Source of the DNA: Streptomyces sp. TRM70350
GTDB taxonomy: Bacteria; Actinomycetota; Actinomycetes; Streptomycetales; Streptomycetaceae
Direction: 5' to 3'
NCBI RefSeq assembly: GCF_019219825.1
Contig: NZ_JAHUXH010000049.1
Coordinates: 1-32,595 of the forward strand
DNA: 32,595 nucleotides
The notes below the pieces were generated by a model that saw nothing but the letters and a program-made list of their open reading frames with translations, did no database searches and had not been told where the DNA came from. Shown here piece after piece: positions 16,064 through 24,197 of this stretch (its first letter is position 1; every line of letters starts with the position of its first letter). The position numbers and the translations under genes are program-made.

Positions 16064-16499
16064 TCAACCGACCCTTCCAGGATTACCTTCCAGAGATTCT
16101 CCCCTCACAGGGAGAAATTAGCCCTTGATGCATCAGAATGTCCCGCTCTCAATTCGCCAGATTACCAAGCATCTCCACTCGAACTCCGGCACAGAAGCGC
16201 TGCCCATCGTAGCGGGGGAGTCCGGCGACGCGGTATCAGCCATTCCTTGTCCAGACACCATCGGCTCACCGGCCGCGCGGGGACGACAGCGCGGCCCGCA
16301 TGGGAGACCGACCCTCCGCGCTCCTACCCCTCCGGACAGTTAACGGCCACACCGGATCCTCCGACTTGACCGTGTCACCGGCTGCCCGAAGCATGGCACG
16401 AATGGCTGGAACAATACCCTTGTGCGTATCCACGGATTGGGCTACCGAATCGGAGTAGTGCCTTGACGGGATGGGAGTGCATGTCGTTGACTCTCCGAA
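16064..16499. other. Intergenic region without a recognised gene
   Basis: The stretch contains the presumed promoter of the glycosyltransferase (no clear boxes seen) and sequence of unknown origin next to IS debris. GC is a little lower than in the surrounding genes. I see no credible gene, RNA or repeat in it. Confidence 0.4.
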
Positions 16500-16825
16500 T
16501 GTGTCGACATGGTAGATGCCATTGTGATGGAAGCCGGGATCATCCAGCTCCATGGCCAGGACATATTTGAAGTCGATGCGGCAGCGGACCGCTTCGGCAG
16601 CCTGACGGTCCGACAGGTCGAGCAGGAACTGACCGTGGCTCACTGGGCGGGCGAGAGGCATGGGCGCCCGTCGCGCGGGTACCAGTCGGCGAAATCTTCG
16701 TCGCACCACAACCCGTCCAGCCGGTCTCTCACCCACATCGCCGTCGTGCCGCCCGGGTTGCTCGCCCGCGCGATCTGCGCGGTCAGAGGCGGGACTTGCT
16801 CACCGGAACGGTGACGGAGCGACAA
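16500..16825 (-). pseudogene. IS1182-family transposase, N-terminal fragment
   Basis: Reading leftward, the fragment gives MSLRHRSGEQVPPLTAQIAR, AMWVRDRLDGLWCDEDFADW and YPRDGRPCLSPAQ. After a frame change it gives SHGQFLLDLSDRQAAEAVRC and RIDFKYVLAMELDDPGFHHN. These match, block by block, the start of the IS1182 transposase at 6163-7533 (VRDRLDVLFEDGEFADLYP; SRIDFKYALGLELEDPGFDY). Only about the first 110 residues remain, and no terminal repeats are recognised. It is an old remnant, not derived directly from the other copy because many residues differ. Confidence 0.75.
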
Positions 16826-16829
16826 CGTC

Positions 16830-17940
16830 GTGCACCGCCCGTGGCGCTACCGGGCCATGGACTGGCTCCACGAAGTCCAAGACGGCCTGGAGAACGGGTG
16901 TTCGACGAGGTCGCCAACCTCCTCAATGGCGGAGCCTGACGAGCCCGCCGCCCGCGACGACAAGGGCCGCCTCCTGACCGTCGCCGACGGTGCCCCCACC
17001 GACCCGGACAGCAGCGGCAACGCCCCCGATCCGGCCGGATGCAGAATCTTCGGGAAGTCGAAGGACTCCCGCGACGACCTGCCGCAGATCGTGATCGGCA
17101 TGGCCGTCACCCGGGACGGAATCCCGTCCGGGTCTGGTCCTGGCCCGGCAACACCGGTGACCAGAAACTGATCCGGCAGGTCAAGGACGACATGCGGGAC
17201 TGGACCATCAGCAAGAGCGTGTGGGTCACCGACCGCGGCTTCTCCAGCGAACGCAACCGCCGCTACCTCCGCCAGGGCGAGAACGCCTACATCGTCGGCG
17301 AGAAACTCCGCTCCGGCAGCCCGGAGGTCAAGGCCGCCCTGTCCCGGCGGGGAGGCTACAGCGAGATCGCCCAGAACATGCGGGTCAAGGAGGTGCGGAT
17401 CTCCGACACCGAACGGTTCGTGATCTGCCACAACCCCGAAGCCGCCGAACGTGACCAGCACATACGCGAACAGCTCGTCGCCCAGCTCACCACCGAGATC
17501 GAGGACACCGGCCAGCTCAGCGAGTTCAAGCGTGGCGAACTCCGCGGGAAGATCGCCGACAAGCCCGGTCTCAACCGCTATCTCCGCACGACCCCGGCCG
17601 GCAAACTCCGCCTCGACACCGCGAAGGTCAAGGCCGAGGAGAACCTCGACGGCAAGTACCTGCTGCGATGCTCCGCCCCCACTTGTCCGCCGAAAACATA
17701 GCCCTCGGCTACAAGCAACTCCTCGAAGTCGAGCGCGGCTGGCGGGACATGAAACAGATCATCGACCTGCGGCCCGTCTACCACCGGCTCGAGGAACGCA
17801 TACGCGCCCACGTCGTCCTCTGCTGGCTCGCCCTGCTGCTGATCCGCATCACCGAGACCACCACCGACGCCACCTGGCAGTCCGTCCGCCGCGAGCTCGA
17901 CCGCCTCCACCTCGGCACCTTCACCGGCCCCAAAACTCGT
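16830..17940 (+). pseudogene. IS1634-family transposase, frameshifted, C-terminus lost
   Basis: Conserved transposase blocks occur in order in changing frames: YRAMDWLHEVQDGLENG, DPAGCRIFGKSKDSRDDLPQ, IVIGMAVTRDGIP, VRVWSWPGNTGDQKLIRQVK, SVWVTDRGFSSERNRRYLRQ, GENAYIVGEKLRSG, NLDGKYLLRC, LEVERGWRDMKQIIDLRPVY and RIRAHVVLCWLALLLIRI. Frame changes occur near 16905, 17125 and 17680. The sequence breaks after LDRLHLGTFTGP and continues into an IS1380 fragment, so the C-terminal tail and right end were lost. The DRGF and VERGW regions hold the catalytic acidic residues, but the gene cannot make a continuous protein. Confidence 0.82.
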
Positions 17941-18532
17941 GACTCCAGGCCGCCGAATTACGAGGAACGCAGGGTGGACGCCGGCCGTCGAACCCGGCGG
18001 CGAGATCCGTGACGGTGCCTGGGTCGCCGAACTCTCCGGAGATGTACTGGACGGCTGGCCGCAGGGCATGCGGCTGATCGTCCGCAAGGAACGCCCCCAT
18101 CCCGGCGCCCAGCTGCGTTGTACCGATGCCGACGGCATGCGCCTTACGGCGTTCGCCACCAACACCCAGGACGCCGCGATCGCGGCGCTGGAACTGCGGC
18201 ACCGCCAGCGGACCCGAGCCGAGGACCGCATCCGCGCCGCCCGTGCCACCGGCCTGACCAACCTGCCTCTCCACGACACCGCGCAGAACCACATCTGCCT
18301 GGAGATCGTCCAGCTCGCCCTCGACATGCTGGCCTGGATGCCGATGCTCGCCCTGACCGGGCCCGCCCGGCTGTGGGAACCCAAGCGCCTGAGGCTGCGG
18401 CTGTTCTCCACCGCCGCCCAACTCGTCACCACAGGCCAGCGCCGTATCCTCCGCCTCGCGAAGCACTGGCCCTGGATCGACATGATCACTGAAGCCCTGC
18501 AACGACTCACGGCTCTGCCGAACCCTGGCTGA
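17941..18532 (+). pseudogene. IS1380-family transposase, C-terminal half
   Basis: The open frame reads RNAGWTPAVEPGGEIRDGAW, MRLIVRKERPHPGAQLRCTD, FATNTQDAAIAALELRHRQR, TRAEDRIRAARATGLTNLPL, LDMLAWMPMLALTGPARLWE and ends KHWPWIDMITEALQRL...NPG at 18532. This is the distal half (about 190 of 450-470 residues) of an IS1380 transposase and includes the ALELRHRQRTRAEDRI block around the last catalytic Glu. The upstream half was lost when it was joined to the IS1634 remnant at about 17940. Any start codon in the remaining frame is incidental. Confidence 0.82.
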
Positions 18533-18576
18533 CCAGCAGCTTCCCGCCCTGACGAGCAGTTACCACCAGACCGGAG

Positions 18577-18619
18577 CCGTGGAACCCGGCGCCCACCCGA
18601 CGCGAAAGCCGGGCCACGG
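18577..18619. terminator. Candidate hairpin downstream of IS1380 remnant and galU
   Basis: CCGTGG at 18577-18582 and CCCGGC at 18585-18590 pair with GCCGGG at 18608-18613 and CCACGG at 18614-18619, giving 12 bp of stem with a 2-nt bulge and a 17-nt loop. It lies between convergent units and may terminate either. It may instead be part of the IS1380 end. Confidence 0.45.
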
Positions 18620-18693
18620 ACCTGCCCGTGATCAGCCCGGACGACCGAAACGGCCCGCCAGAGAATCCGACGGACCGTCACGAAAGATCGAGG

Positions 18694-19602
18694 TTAGGCA
18701 GGCGCCGTGGGCCCGTCGAGTTCATCGGCCAGCTTGCGCAGATGGGGGCCGTATTCCGGGTCGGCAAGGGCTGCGGCGAATTGGGCGGTGAGATACGCTA
18801 ACGGATTACCAGTGTCGTACCACTTCCCCTGAATGACCTGCCCGTATACGGCATGGGCGGTGGCGTAGGCGTTGATGGCGTCGGTCAGGTAGATCTCGCC
18901 GGTACGGTGCTCGTACCAGCGATGGGTCTCCTCGCGAAGCTCGTCGATGATGCCTGGGGTGACGACATAACCGCCGATGGCCGCGTACGCCGACGGCGCG
19001 TCCTGCGGCTTCGGCTTCTCCACAAGGCCAGTGACACGAAGAAGACCGTCCCCGAAGTCCTCTTTGACCACCGGCACGCCGTAGCGCTGGGAGTCGTCCG
19101 CCGCCATGGGCATCACGGCCAGCACGGGACAACTCGTCGCCTCGTAGGCTCTGATCAGCTGCTGTGCGCGGGGCACTTGTGCGACGAACACGTCGTCGGG
19201 CCACAAGACCAGTATCGGTTCGTCGCCAAAGTTCCGCGCCGCGTTGAGGACCGGGGTGCCGTTTCCGTACGGGCCCTGCTGGTGAAGATAGGTGATGTGC
19301 CCTCTCCTGGAGAGCTCGCCGACTTCCTCCACGGTGTCAGCGTAGACGGTCTTGCCCTCCTCGCGCAGTTGCGAGACCAGTGCCGGATTGGGGCGGAAAT
19401 GCTCCTGAATCAAGCCCTTGCCGCCTGAAACGACAATGGTGATGTCGGTAATGCCTGACGCCACGAGCTCCCGCACCGTGTGTTCGATGACCGGCTTATC
19501 ACCAACCGGCAGCATTTCCTTAGGTGTTGCCTTCGTCAAGGGAAGAAGGCGGGATCCCAGCCCCGCGGCGGGGATGACAGCCCTGCGAATGGTCTTGGAC
19601 AT
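18694..19602 (-). CDS. galU: UTP--glucose-1-phosphate uridylyltransferase
   Basis: This 302-residue enzyme makes UDP-glucose from UTP and glucose-1-phosphate. The N-terminal nucleotidyltransferase signature AVIPAAGLGSRLLPLTKATP is followed by KEMLPVGDKPVIEHTVREL, VLWPDDVF, GLVEKPKPQDAPSAYAAIGG, and TGEIYLTDAINAYA, all standard GalU motifs. The length is normal, with the ATG at 19602 preceded by GAAGGG. One leucine codon is TTA (18801-18799, in GNPLAYL), so expression may depend on bldA, which is unusual for a housekeeping galU. A truncated HAD gene lies 9 bp upstream. The position inside a glycosyltransferase-rich locus suggests a dedicated supply of UDP-glucose, but a chromosomal housekeeping copy cannot be excluded. 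Confidence 0.93.
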   Translation of the reverse strand: MSKTIRRAVIPAAGLGSRLLPLTKATPKEMLPVGDKPVIEHTVRELVASGITDITIVVSGGKGLIQEHFRPNPALVSQLREEGKTVYADTVEEVGELSRRGHITYLHQQGPYGNGTPVLNAARNFGDEPILVLWPDDVFVAQVPRAQQLIRAYEATSCPVLAVMPMAADDSQRYGVPVVKEDFGDGLLRVTGLVEKPKPQDAPSAYAAIGGYVVTPGIIDELREETHRWYEHRTGEIYLTDAINAYATAHAVYGQVIQGKWYDTGNPLAYLTAQFAAALADPEYGPHLRKLADELDGPTAPA

Positions 19603-19611
19603 AGGCCCTTC

Positions 19612-20193
19612 TTAGTCCGAGTGATCTGGCGCAGTCGCCACTTCTGCTGCCGACACGTAGACGAGCAGTTCGCCGGGGCTGCGCAGCAACAGGTCCGCTG
19701 GTGCGGTGGCGTCGTACAGGTGTCCCCAGCCCGCGGCAGCGCCCATCACACCGGTACGGCGCGCAGCGTCCGGGTCGGTAGGCGCATCCCCGACATGCAT
19801 GGCGCGGTCGATGTCGACAGGAATGAGGGAACAGGCCCTGGGGATGCCCGCCGGATCGGGTTTCGGTTTCTCGACCTTGTCTCCTCCCACCAGGACCGAG
19901 AAGTGATCCAGCATCCCCAAGGCCCCAAGGAGGATCTGCGCGGCCCGTCGACTCGCGCCGGTGAAGACCGCCAGCGGGATGGTCCCTTGGAGCTGCTCAA
20001 GGACACTCCTTATGTCGGCGCATGGCGTGACCGCGTGGGCACGGTGAGCAAGTACCTCGTTGTACAGGTCCACTTCCGCATCACCGCAAGGGCGTTTCAG
20101 TAGCCCGGTGAGCATGGACCGCGGTGGTCCGAGTGAGTAGAGGGCGATGACCTCCTCTGTGCCGACGCCGAGCCAGCACCTTCGGTGTCTCAC
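19612..20193 (-). pseudogene. HAD-family phosphatase lacking its N-terminus
   Basis: The 193-residue frame has the middle and end of a phosphoglycolate-phosphatase-like HAD protein: RCWLGVGTEEVIALY, PLAVFTGASRRAAQILLGAL (motif II), GGDKVEKPKPDPAGI (motif III Lys) and AMHVGDAPTDPDAARRTGV (motif IV Asp residues). The N-terminal DxDG motif, which carries the nucleophilic Asp, is absent. The frame begins at a GTG (20193) that overlaps the stop of the preceding LLM fragment, in a sequence of different origin. About 25-40 residues were therefore lost in a fusion event, and the product should be catalytically dead. It is followed after 9 bp by galU. Confidence 0.75.
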
Positions 20194-20505
20194 CGGAGTC
20201 CGACAGACAGGGCTGCGCTATTCCTGAAGACCTGCTCCGGTGCCTGCCATGGGACGTCGAGCATGACTTCGTCGAAGCCTGTCTTCTGGGCTGCGATGAC
20301 GGCGCGTTTTGTGCCGCCCACAGACGCAGAGGCACAGTTGATCTTCAGGACGCCGACGAAGCGGTCCTTTCTCCCTGCTTCCTGCCGCATCTCGCCAATC
20401 TCCTGCAGCGGGCGGCGAGCGTGTCCGGGGCCATGTGATCGACGTCGGCGACGGCGAACCAGCTGTCCCCGATCCTGGCAGCGCCCTTTCCGTCGGGAAG
20501 AGGCA
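20190..20505 (-). pseudogene. LLM-class (luciferase-like) oxidoreductase, C-terminal fragment
   Basis: Reading leftward, the fragment gives MPLPDGKGAARIGDSWFAVA and DHMAPDTLAARCRRL. After a one-base frame change near 20410 it gives QEIGEMRQEAGRKDRFVGVL, INCASASVGGTKRAVIAAQK and TGFDEVMLDVPWQ, ending at 20190. The AARIGDSWFAV and GFDEVMLDVPW blocks resemble the C-terminal region of F420- or flavin-dependent luciferase-like monooxygenases. Only about 100 residues remain and the barrel is gone. The family call is moderately uncertain. It is part of a chain of gene fragments between galU and the GMC oxidoreductase. Confidence 0.5.
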
Positions 20506-20762
20506 TGGATGTCACGTCCTTTCGTGCCGAGTGGGCGAGAGTCACGGTTTGCGGGGCGGGCACTTCCAGAGTCGGCCAGCTCAGAATCCGAGCCCACATT
20601 CCGCAGCCCATGTGTGGCGCCAAGGCCGGTGACAATCAGCTCGCCCGCCCGCACCGGCCTGGCAACTCCATTGAGCAGCGCCTCGCCTTCGCCGGCCAAC
20701 AGGACGTACACCTCTTCGGTACGGCTGTGGAAGTGCTCACCGCTGAGTCCGCCGGCTGGATC
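20506..20762 (-). pseudogene. Cupin-domain protein fragment
   Basis: Reading leftward, this gives LDPAGGLSGEHFHSRTEEVY, VLLAGEGEALLNGVARPVRA and GELIVTGLGATHGLRNVGSD. After a frame change near 20585 it continues LSWPTLEVPAPQTVTL. The GEHFHSRTEEVYVLLAGEGE block is the first cupin motif (metal-binding His-His-Glu) and GATHGLRNVG is the second. Both ends are missing: the left part fuses to an MFS fragment near 20762 and the right part runs into the LLM-like fragment. The protein cannot be made as a normal cupin. The cupin family includes sugar epimerases and isomerases, so a lost sugar-tailoring function is possible but unproven. Confidence 0.65.
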
Positions 20763-20891
20763 GAGGGGCCGTAGAAGGACTGGAGGGCGCCGATCAGGGC
20801 GAAGCCCACGCAGGAGGCGATAAGGCGGCCGTAGTGAACAGGCGGACCTCCGGTCCGGCCGCTGGTGCCGCCCCTGCGTCGTGTCCGTCAT
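20763..20891 (-). pseudogene. MFS transporter, first segment only
   Basis: The ATG at 20891 overlaps the GMC oxidoreductase stop (ATGA), so this was the next gene of that operon. After a hydrophilic leader of about 17 residues and one frame change, the sequence reads YGRLIASCVGFALIGALQSF and YGPSIQ. This is the first transmembrane helix and following loop of a major facilitator transporter. The rest of the gene is missing, and cupin sequence starts at once. A deletion therefore removed nearly all of a transporter that was probably the export or resistance gene at the end of the NRPS operon. Confidence 0.6.
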
Positions 20892-22381
20892 GCCGTCGGC
20901 TCCCCGTCCTCGATGAATCGGGCGGTGATCTCGTGGGCGAATGCCATGATCGTGCCCTGGGGGCTGATGCCCGTGACGCCCGGGAGGACGCTGGCGTCGC
21001 ACACGCGCAGGCCCTCGAAGCCGTACGGCCGGCCCCGCTCGTCGCAGACCCCGCCGCGCTCCGCCTGCGCCATCCGCGCGGACGCCATGCCGTGCACCGA
21101 CACCAGTTCCCAGTCGCCCGGCCGGACCCGGCGGCAGAACTCCTCGACCTCGGCCATGGTGCTCAGGGGCGGTGCCGAGGACACCGGGGGCGTCAGCTGG
21201 TCGGCGCCGGCGGCGAGGAGCAGGCGGGAGCCGATACGGAAGGCCTCGACAAGGGCGCCGTGGTCCACGGCCGTCATGTTGTGCCGCAGCAGCAGCCCAC
21301 CGCCGGGCAGGGCCCGCACGGTGGCCGTGCCGTGCAGCCGCACCTGCGTGGTGTAGACGCCCAGCCTGTCGTAGTCGTCGAGATACTGGGTGACCTCGGC
21401 GGGGTTGCGGCCTGCCAGAGCGGCGGCGAGGGCCCCGCGCGAGACGTTGGACGGCATCACCAGGATGCCGCGGTCGCCGAACTCCTTCAGCTGCGCGGTG
21501 AAAATGGTGCCGTCGTGCGCGGCCACCCGCTCGGGAAATCGCGCTACGGTCCGCAGGTTGATGTGGAGCGCAAGATCCCGTCCCGCGCGGCGCTGCTGGA
21601 TGCGGCTGCGCTGGAGCAGGCCGGGGGTGCCGAGCGGGCCGGCCGCCAGGAACACCGAGCGGGCCCGGTACTCGGTGCGGGCGCCGTCGGGGCCGGTGGC
21701 GAGGGCCCCGTGCACGGTGCGGCCGTCGTGCAGGAGGCGCAGGACGCGGGTGTCGGGGCGGATGTGCGCGCCCAGCGCCTCGGCCCGGGGGAGGTAGCTG
21801 ACGGCCATGCTCTGTTTGGCTCCGCTGGGGCAGCCGGTGGTGCAGCGGTTGCGGTGCAGACAGCCCTGCACGACGCGGCGGGCGTGCTGCCAGCGCCAGC
21901 CGAGGCGGTCGGCGCCGACTGCCAGGAGCCGCGAGTCACGGTTGGCGCCGCCGTCGCCGTGCTGCTGCACGATGGGGCCGAGCCGGGCCGAGACCGTCTT
22001 CAGATGGGGCGCGAGGTCCGCCGCGCGATAGCCGTCGATGCCCGACACCGCCGCCCAGCGCGCGAGCAGCGCGGGCGGCGGCTCCCACAGCAGCCCGCCG
22101 TTGACCAGGGTCGTGCCGCCCACGGCGCGCCCCTCGCCATAGACGATGGTGGGGGTGCCCAGGACGGGCGTGAGCCCGCCGTTGCGGTACAGGTTGCGCA
22201 TGTTCTCGGCCGGGCTCGCCGCGGCGAGGGCTGCGATGTCGGCCCTGGGGCCCTCCTCCAGGACCGTCACCTGACGCCCCGCCGCCGCCAGTTCGAGCGC
22301 CGCCACCGAGCCGCCCGCGCCCGAGCCGATCACGAGGACGTCCGTGTCGACACTCCGCTGCCGTCCGAATCCCCGCCTCAC
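20888..22381 (-). CDS. GMC-family FAD-dependent oxidoreductase
   Basis: This 497-residue flavoenzyme of the glucose-methanol-choline family oxidises primary or secondary alcohols to carbonyls. FAD binding is shown by VLVIGSGAGGSVAALELAAA (GSGAGG at 19-24) and by GRAVGGTTLVNGGLLWEPP. The Cys-rich block GCLHRNRCTTGCPSGAKQSM is typical of the long-chain-alcohol-oxidase/aminoglycoside-dehydrogenase branch. The C-terminal VHGMASARM has the catalytic His (430). The second catalytic residue, usually Asn or His in GxNP, is Ser473 in GISPQGT, which is unusual. The start overlaps the stop of the small gene upstream (ATGA). The adjacent class III aminotransferase makes a dehydrogenase/aminotransferase pair plausible, as in the 6'-amination of neomycin-type sugars. 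The substrate is inferred, not known. Confidence 0.88.
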   Translation of the reverse strand: MRRGFGRQRSVDTDVLVIGSGAGGSVAALELAAAGRQVTVLEEGPRADIAALAAASPAENMRNLYRNGGLTPVLGTPTIVYGEGRAVGGTTLVNGGLLWEPPPALLARWAAVSGIDGYRAADLAPHLKTVSARLGPIVQQHGDGGANRDSRLLAVGADRLGWRWQHARRVVQGCLHRNRCTTGCPSGAKQSMAVSYLPRAEALGAHIRPDTRVLRLLHDGRTVHGALATGPDGARTEYRARSVFLAAGPLGTPGLLQRSRIQQRRAGRDLALHINLRTVARFPERVAAHDGTIFTAQLKEFGDRGILVMPSNVSRGALAAALAGRNPAEVTQYLDDYDRLGVYTTQVRLHGTATVRALPGGGLLLRHNMTAVDHGALVEAFRIGSRLLLAAGADQLTPPVSSAPPLSTMAEVEEFCRRVRPGDWELVSVHGMASARMAQAERGGVCDERGRPYGFEGLRVCDASVLPGVTGISPQGTIMAFAHEITARFIEDGEPTA

Positions 22382-22767
22382 CGTGCCGCCTCCCGTCCGG
22401 TACGGCCGTCCAGGGCGCCGAGGAGGGCAAGCGCGGTGCTCGACCGGACGACCTCACGGAAGCCCGGCAGCACGGCCAGCGCCCCCAGGCCCGGCCGCCC
22501 GCCCCCGGCGCCGTTCGCGTCGTCGTCGGCCGCGCGGTGCAGGGAGCGTCCGCCGGTCGTGAGCCGGTACGCCAGGGGCAGCATTCGCAGCACGGCTGCG
22601 TATCCGGCGCGCTGGGTCAGCGGCAGCGTCCGCAGGGTGTTCAGCAGGTGCGCCTCGGCGGCCGCCATCGCGGGCGCCTCGCGCAGAACGGGGTACTGGC
22701 GCCGCCAGTACGATCGCAGGCCGCTCGCGCGCAGGGCCGCGTGCATCGGCCCGCTGCCGCGCGTCAT
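22378..22767 (-). CDS. Small conserved protein, possible partner of the GMC enzyme
   Basis: This 129-residue protein is coupled by ATGA overlaps to the aminotransferase before it and to the GMC oxidoreductase after it. It is mostly helical in appearance. Recognisable stretches are LRSYWRRQYPVL, LNTLRTLPLTQRAGYAAVLR, MLPLAYRLTTGG and LPGFREVVRSSTALALLGAL. No signal peptide, membrane segment or catalytic motif is evident. GMC oxidoreductases of several branches have a small N-terminal domain or a separate small subunit of similar size (gluconate dehydrogenase subunit 3-like), so it may be the small subunit of the next protein. I do not recognise the family with certainty. Confidence 0.7.
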   Translation of the reverse strand: MTRGSGPMHAALRASGLRSYWRRQYPVLREAPAMAAAEAHLLNTLRTLPLTQRAGYAAVLRMLPLAYRLTTGGRSLHRAADDDANGAGGGRPGLGALAVLPGFREVVRSSTALALLGALDGRTGREAAR

Positions 22768-24197
22768 CGTGTCCTCCTCGCCGCCGTCGCCGTCTCCTTC
22801 ACGAAGTCCGCCAGCAGCCGGGGCGCGCCCCGGTCGAGCACGGCGTCGAGTGCGTCCAGGAAGAACCGGACCTCCTTCTCGTCGGCCACCAGCGGCGGCG
22901 ACACGATCAGCGCGATGTCCTGGGTGGAGCCGAAGAAGGAGAGGATGTCGTGGTCCCGGTAGAGCGCCGCGATCACGGCACCGGTGATCAGCTTGGCGAA
23001 CGCCTGCGGATCCTTAGCCAGTTGGACGGGAATCAGGTCGCGTACGGCGGTAGGCAGCTGGGCTCTGGGACGCAGCCGGACGCCGTGCAGGGCACCCCGG
23101 CCGGCGATGCCCGCCACGAGTTTGGGGTGGCGGGCGGCGATGTCGGCGAGGCCGGGCACGAGGATTGCCTCGAGAGCGCGGGCCCGCGCCGGGAAGTCCT
23201 CTTCGACGGCGACCGCGACCGCCTCCAGCGCCGTCGCGGTCTCCTCGCCGAAGCCGTGGTACGTGGTGCTGTGCAGCGTGACGTCGCGCGGGTTGTCGTA
23301 GGCCTTGCGGAAGACCGGCTCGCGGGCGATGTAGCCGGAGATCGAGGACTTGCCGCCGCCGAACGACTTCGACGTCGTCATCACGTCGGGGACCAGGCCG
23401 GGGTGGTGCATGAAGTGGAAGAGCTGGCCCGTCTTGCCCCAGCCCGTGTACACCTCGTCGAAGATCAGCAGGATGTCCTGCTCGGTGCACAGCCGACGCG
23501 CCTCGTACAGGAACTCCGCGGAGCACTCGCGCAGGCTGGAGGCGCTGAACGGCTCCAGCACCACCGCGTACACGTCGCTGCGGCCGCGCTCGTCGGTGTG
23601 GCGTTCCAGAGCGAGCCGGAAGGACTCCAGGTCACCGTAGGCGAAGGAGTCCGTGCCCGGCAGCCGCGGATACTCGAAGTGGATCTCGGAAGACGCGGTG
23701 AGGCTGCCGGCGCCGAGCAGCTTGCCGTGGAAGGAGATGTCGGTGTGCAGGATCGTGCCGCGCCGGCCGCCGTGGTACTTGTACGCCAGTTTGACGGCGC
23801 CCTCGACGGCCTCGGCGCCCGAGTTCGGGAAGTACGAGATGTTCAGGTCGCCCGGGAGCAGGGCGGCGAGGTTGTGGCCGAGCGCGGCGACGTAGGGCGA
23901 CAGGTAGATCTTGTGCACCTCCATGCGCCGCCGCTCCCGGAACCGGTCGCGGGCCGCGAGGATCCGGGGGTGGTTGTGTCCGTGGCTGAGGACGCCGACC
24001 CCGCCGGTGAAGTCGAGGAGGCGGCGCCCGTCCCGCAGCTGGATCCACGCGCCCTCGGCGCTGTCGACGAGGTCGCGGCCGAAGCCGAAGGTGCCGAGGA
24101 GCGAGGCCTCGCTGCGGCTGATGTACTTTCCGTACAGGTCGTGGACCTGGTCGATGCCGAGGTTCTCGGCATCATCGAGGGTTAGCAGCTCAGGCAC
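22764..24197 (-). CDS. Class III PLP-dependent aminotransferase, second copy
   Basis: This 477-residue fold-type I enzyme transfers an amino group to an aldehyde or ketone. The family blocks are LLDFTGGVGVLSHGHNHPRI, SYFPNSGAEAVEGAVKLAYK (PLP phosphate region), LLIFDEVYTGWGKTG (D247 binds the pyridine nitrogen), and TTSKSFGGGKSSISGY with the PLP lysine K277. It has a longer N-terminal extension than the other class III enzyme at 10297-11631 and little direct resemblance to it outside the motifs. The ATG at 24197 overlaps the FAD gene by 8 bp, and the stop overlaps the small gene by 4 bp. It probably aminates the carbonyl made by the GMC oxidoreductase two genes downstream. That assignment rests on gene order and the neomycin-type precedent. 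Confidence 0.9.
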   Translation of the reverse strand: MPELLTLDDAENLGIDQVHDLYGKYISRSEASLLGTFGFGRDLVDSAEGAWIQLRDGRRLLDFTGGVGVLSHGHNHPRILAARDRFRERRRMEVHKIYLSPYVAALGHNLAALLPGDLNISYFPNSGAEAVEGAVKLAYKYHGGRRGTILHTDISFHGKLLGAGSLTASSEIHFEYPRLPGTDSFAYGDLESFRLALERHTDERGRSDVYAVVLEPFSASSLRECSAEFLYEARRLCTEQDILLIFDEVYTGWGKTGQLFHFMHHPGLVPDVMTTSKSFGGGKSSISGYIAREPVFRKAYDNPRDVTLHSTTYHGFGEETATALEAVAVAVEEDFPARARALEAILVPGLADIAARHPKLVAGIAGRGALHGVRLRPRAQLPTAVRDLIPVQLAKDPQAFAKLITGAVIAALYRDHDILSFFGSTQDIALIVSPPLVADEKEVRFFLDALDAVLDRGAPRLLADFVKETATAARRTR

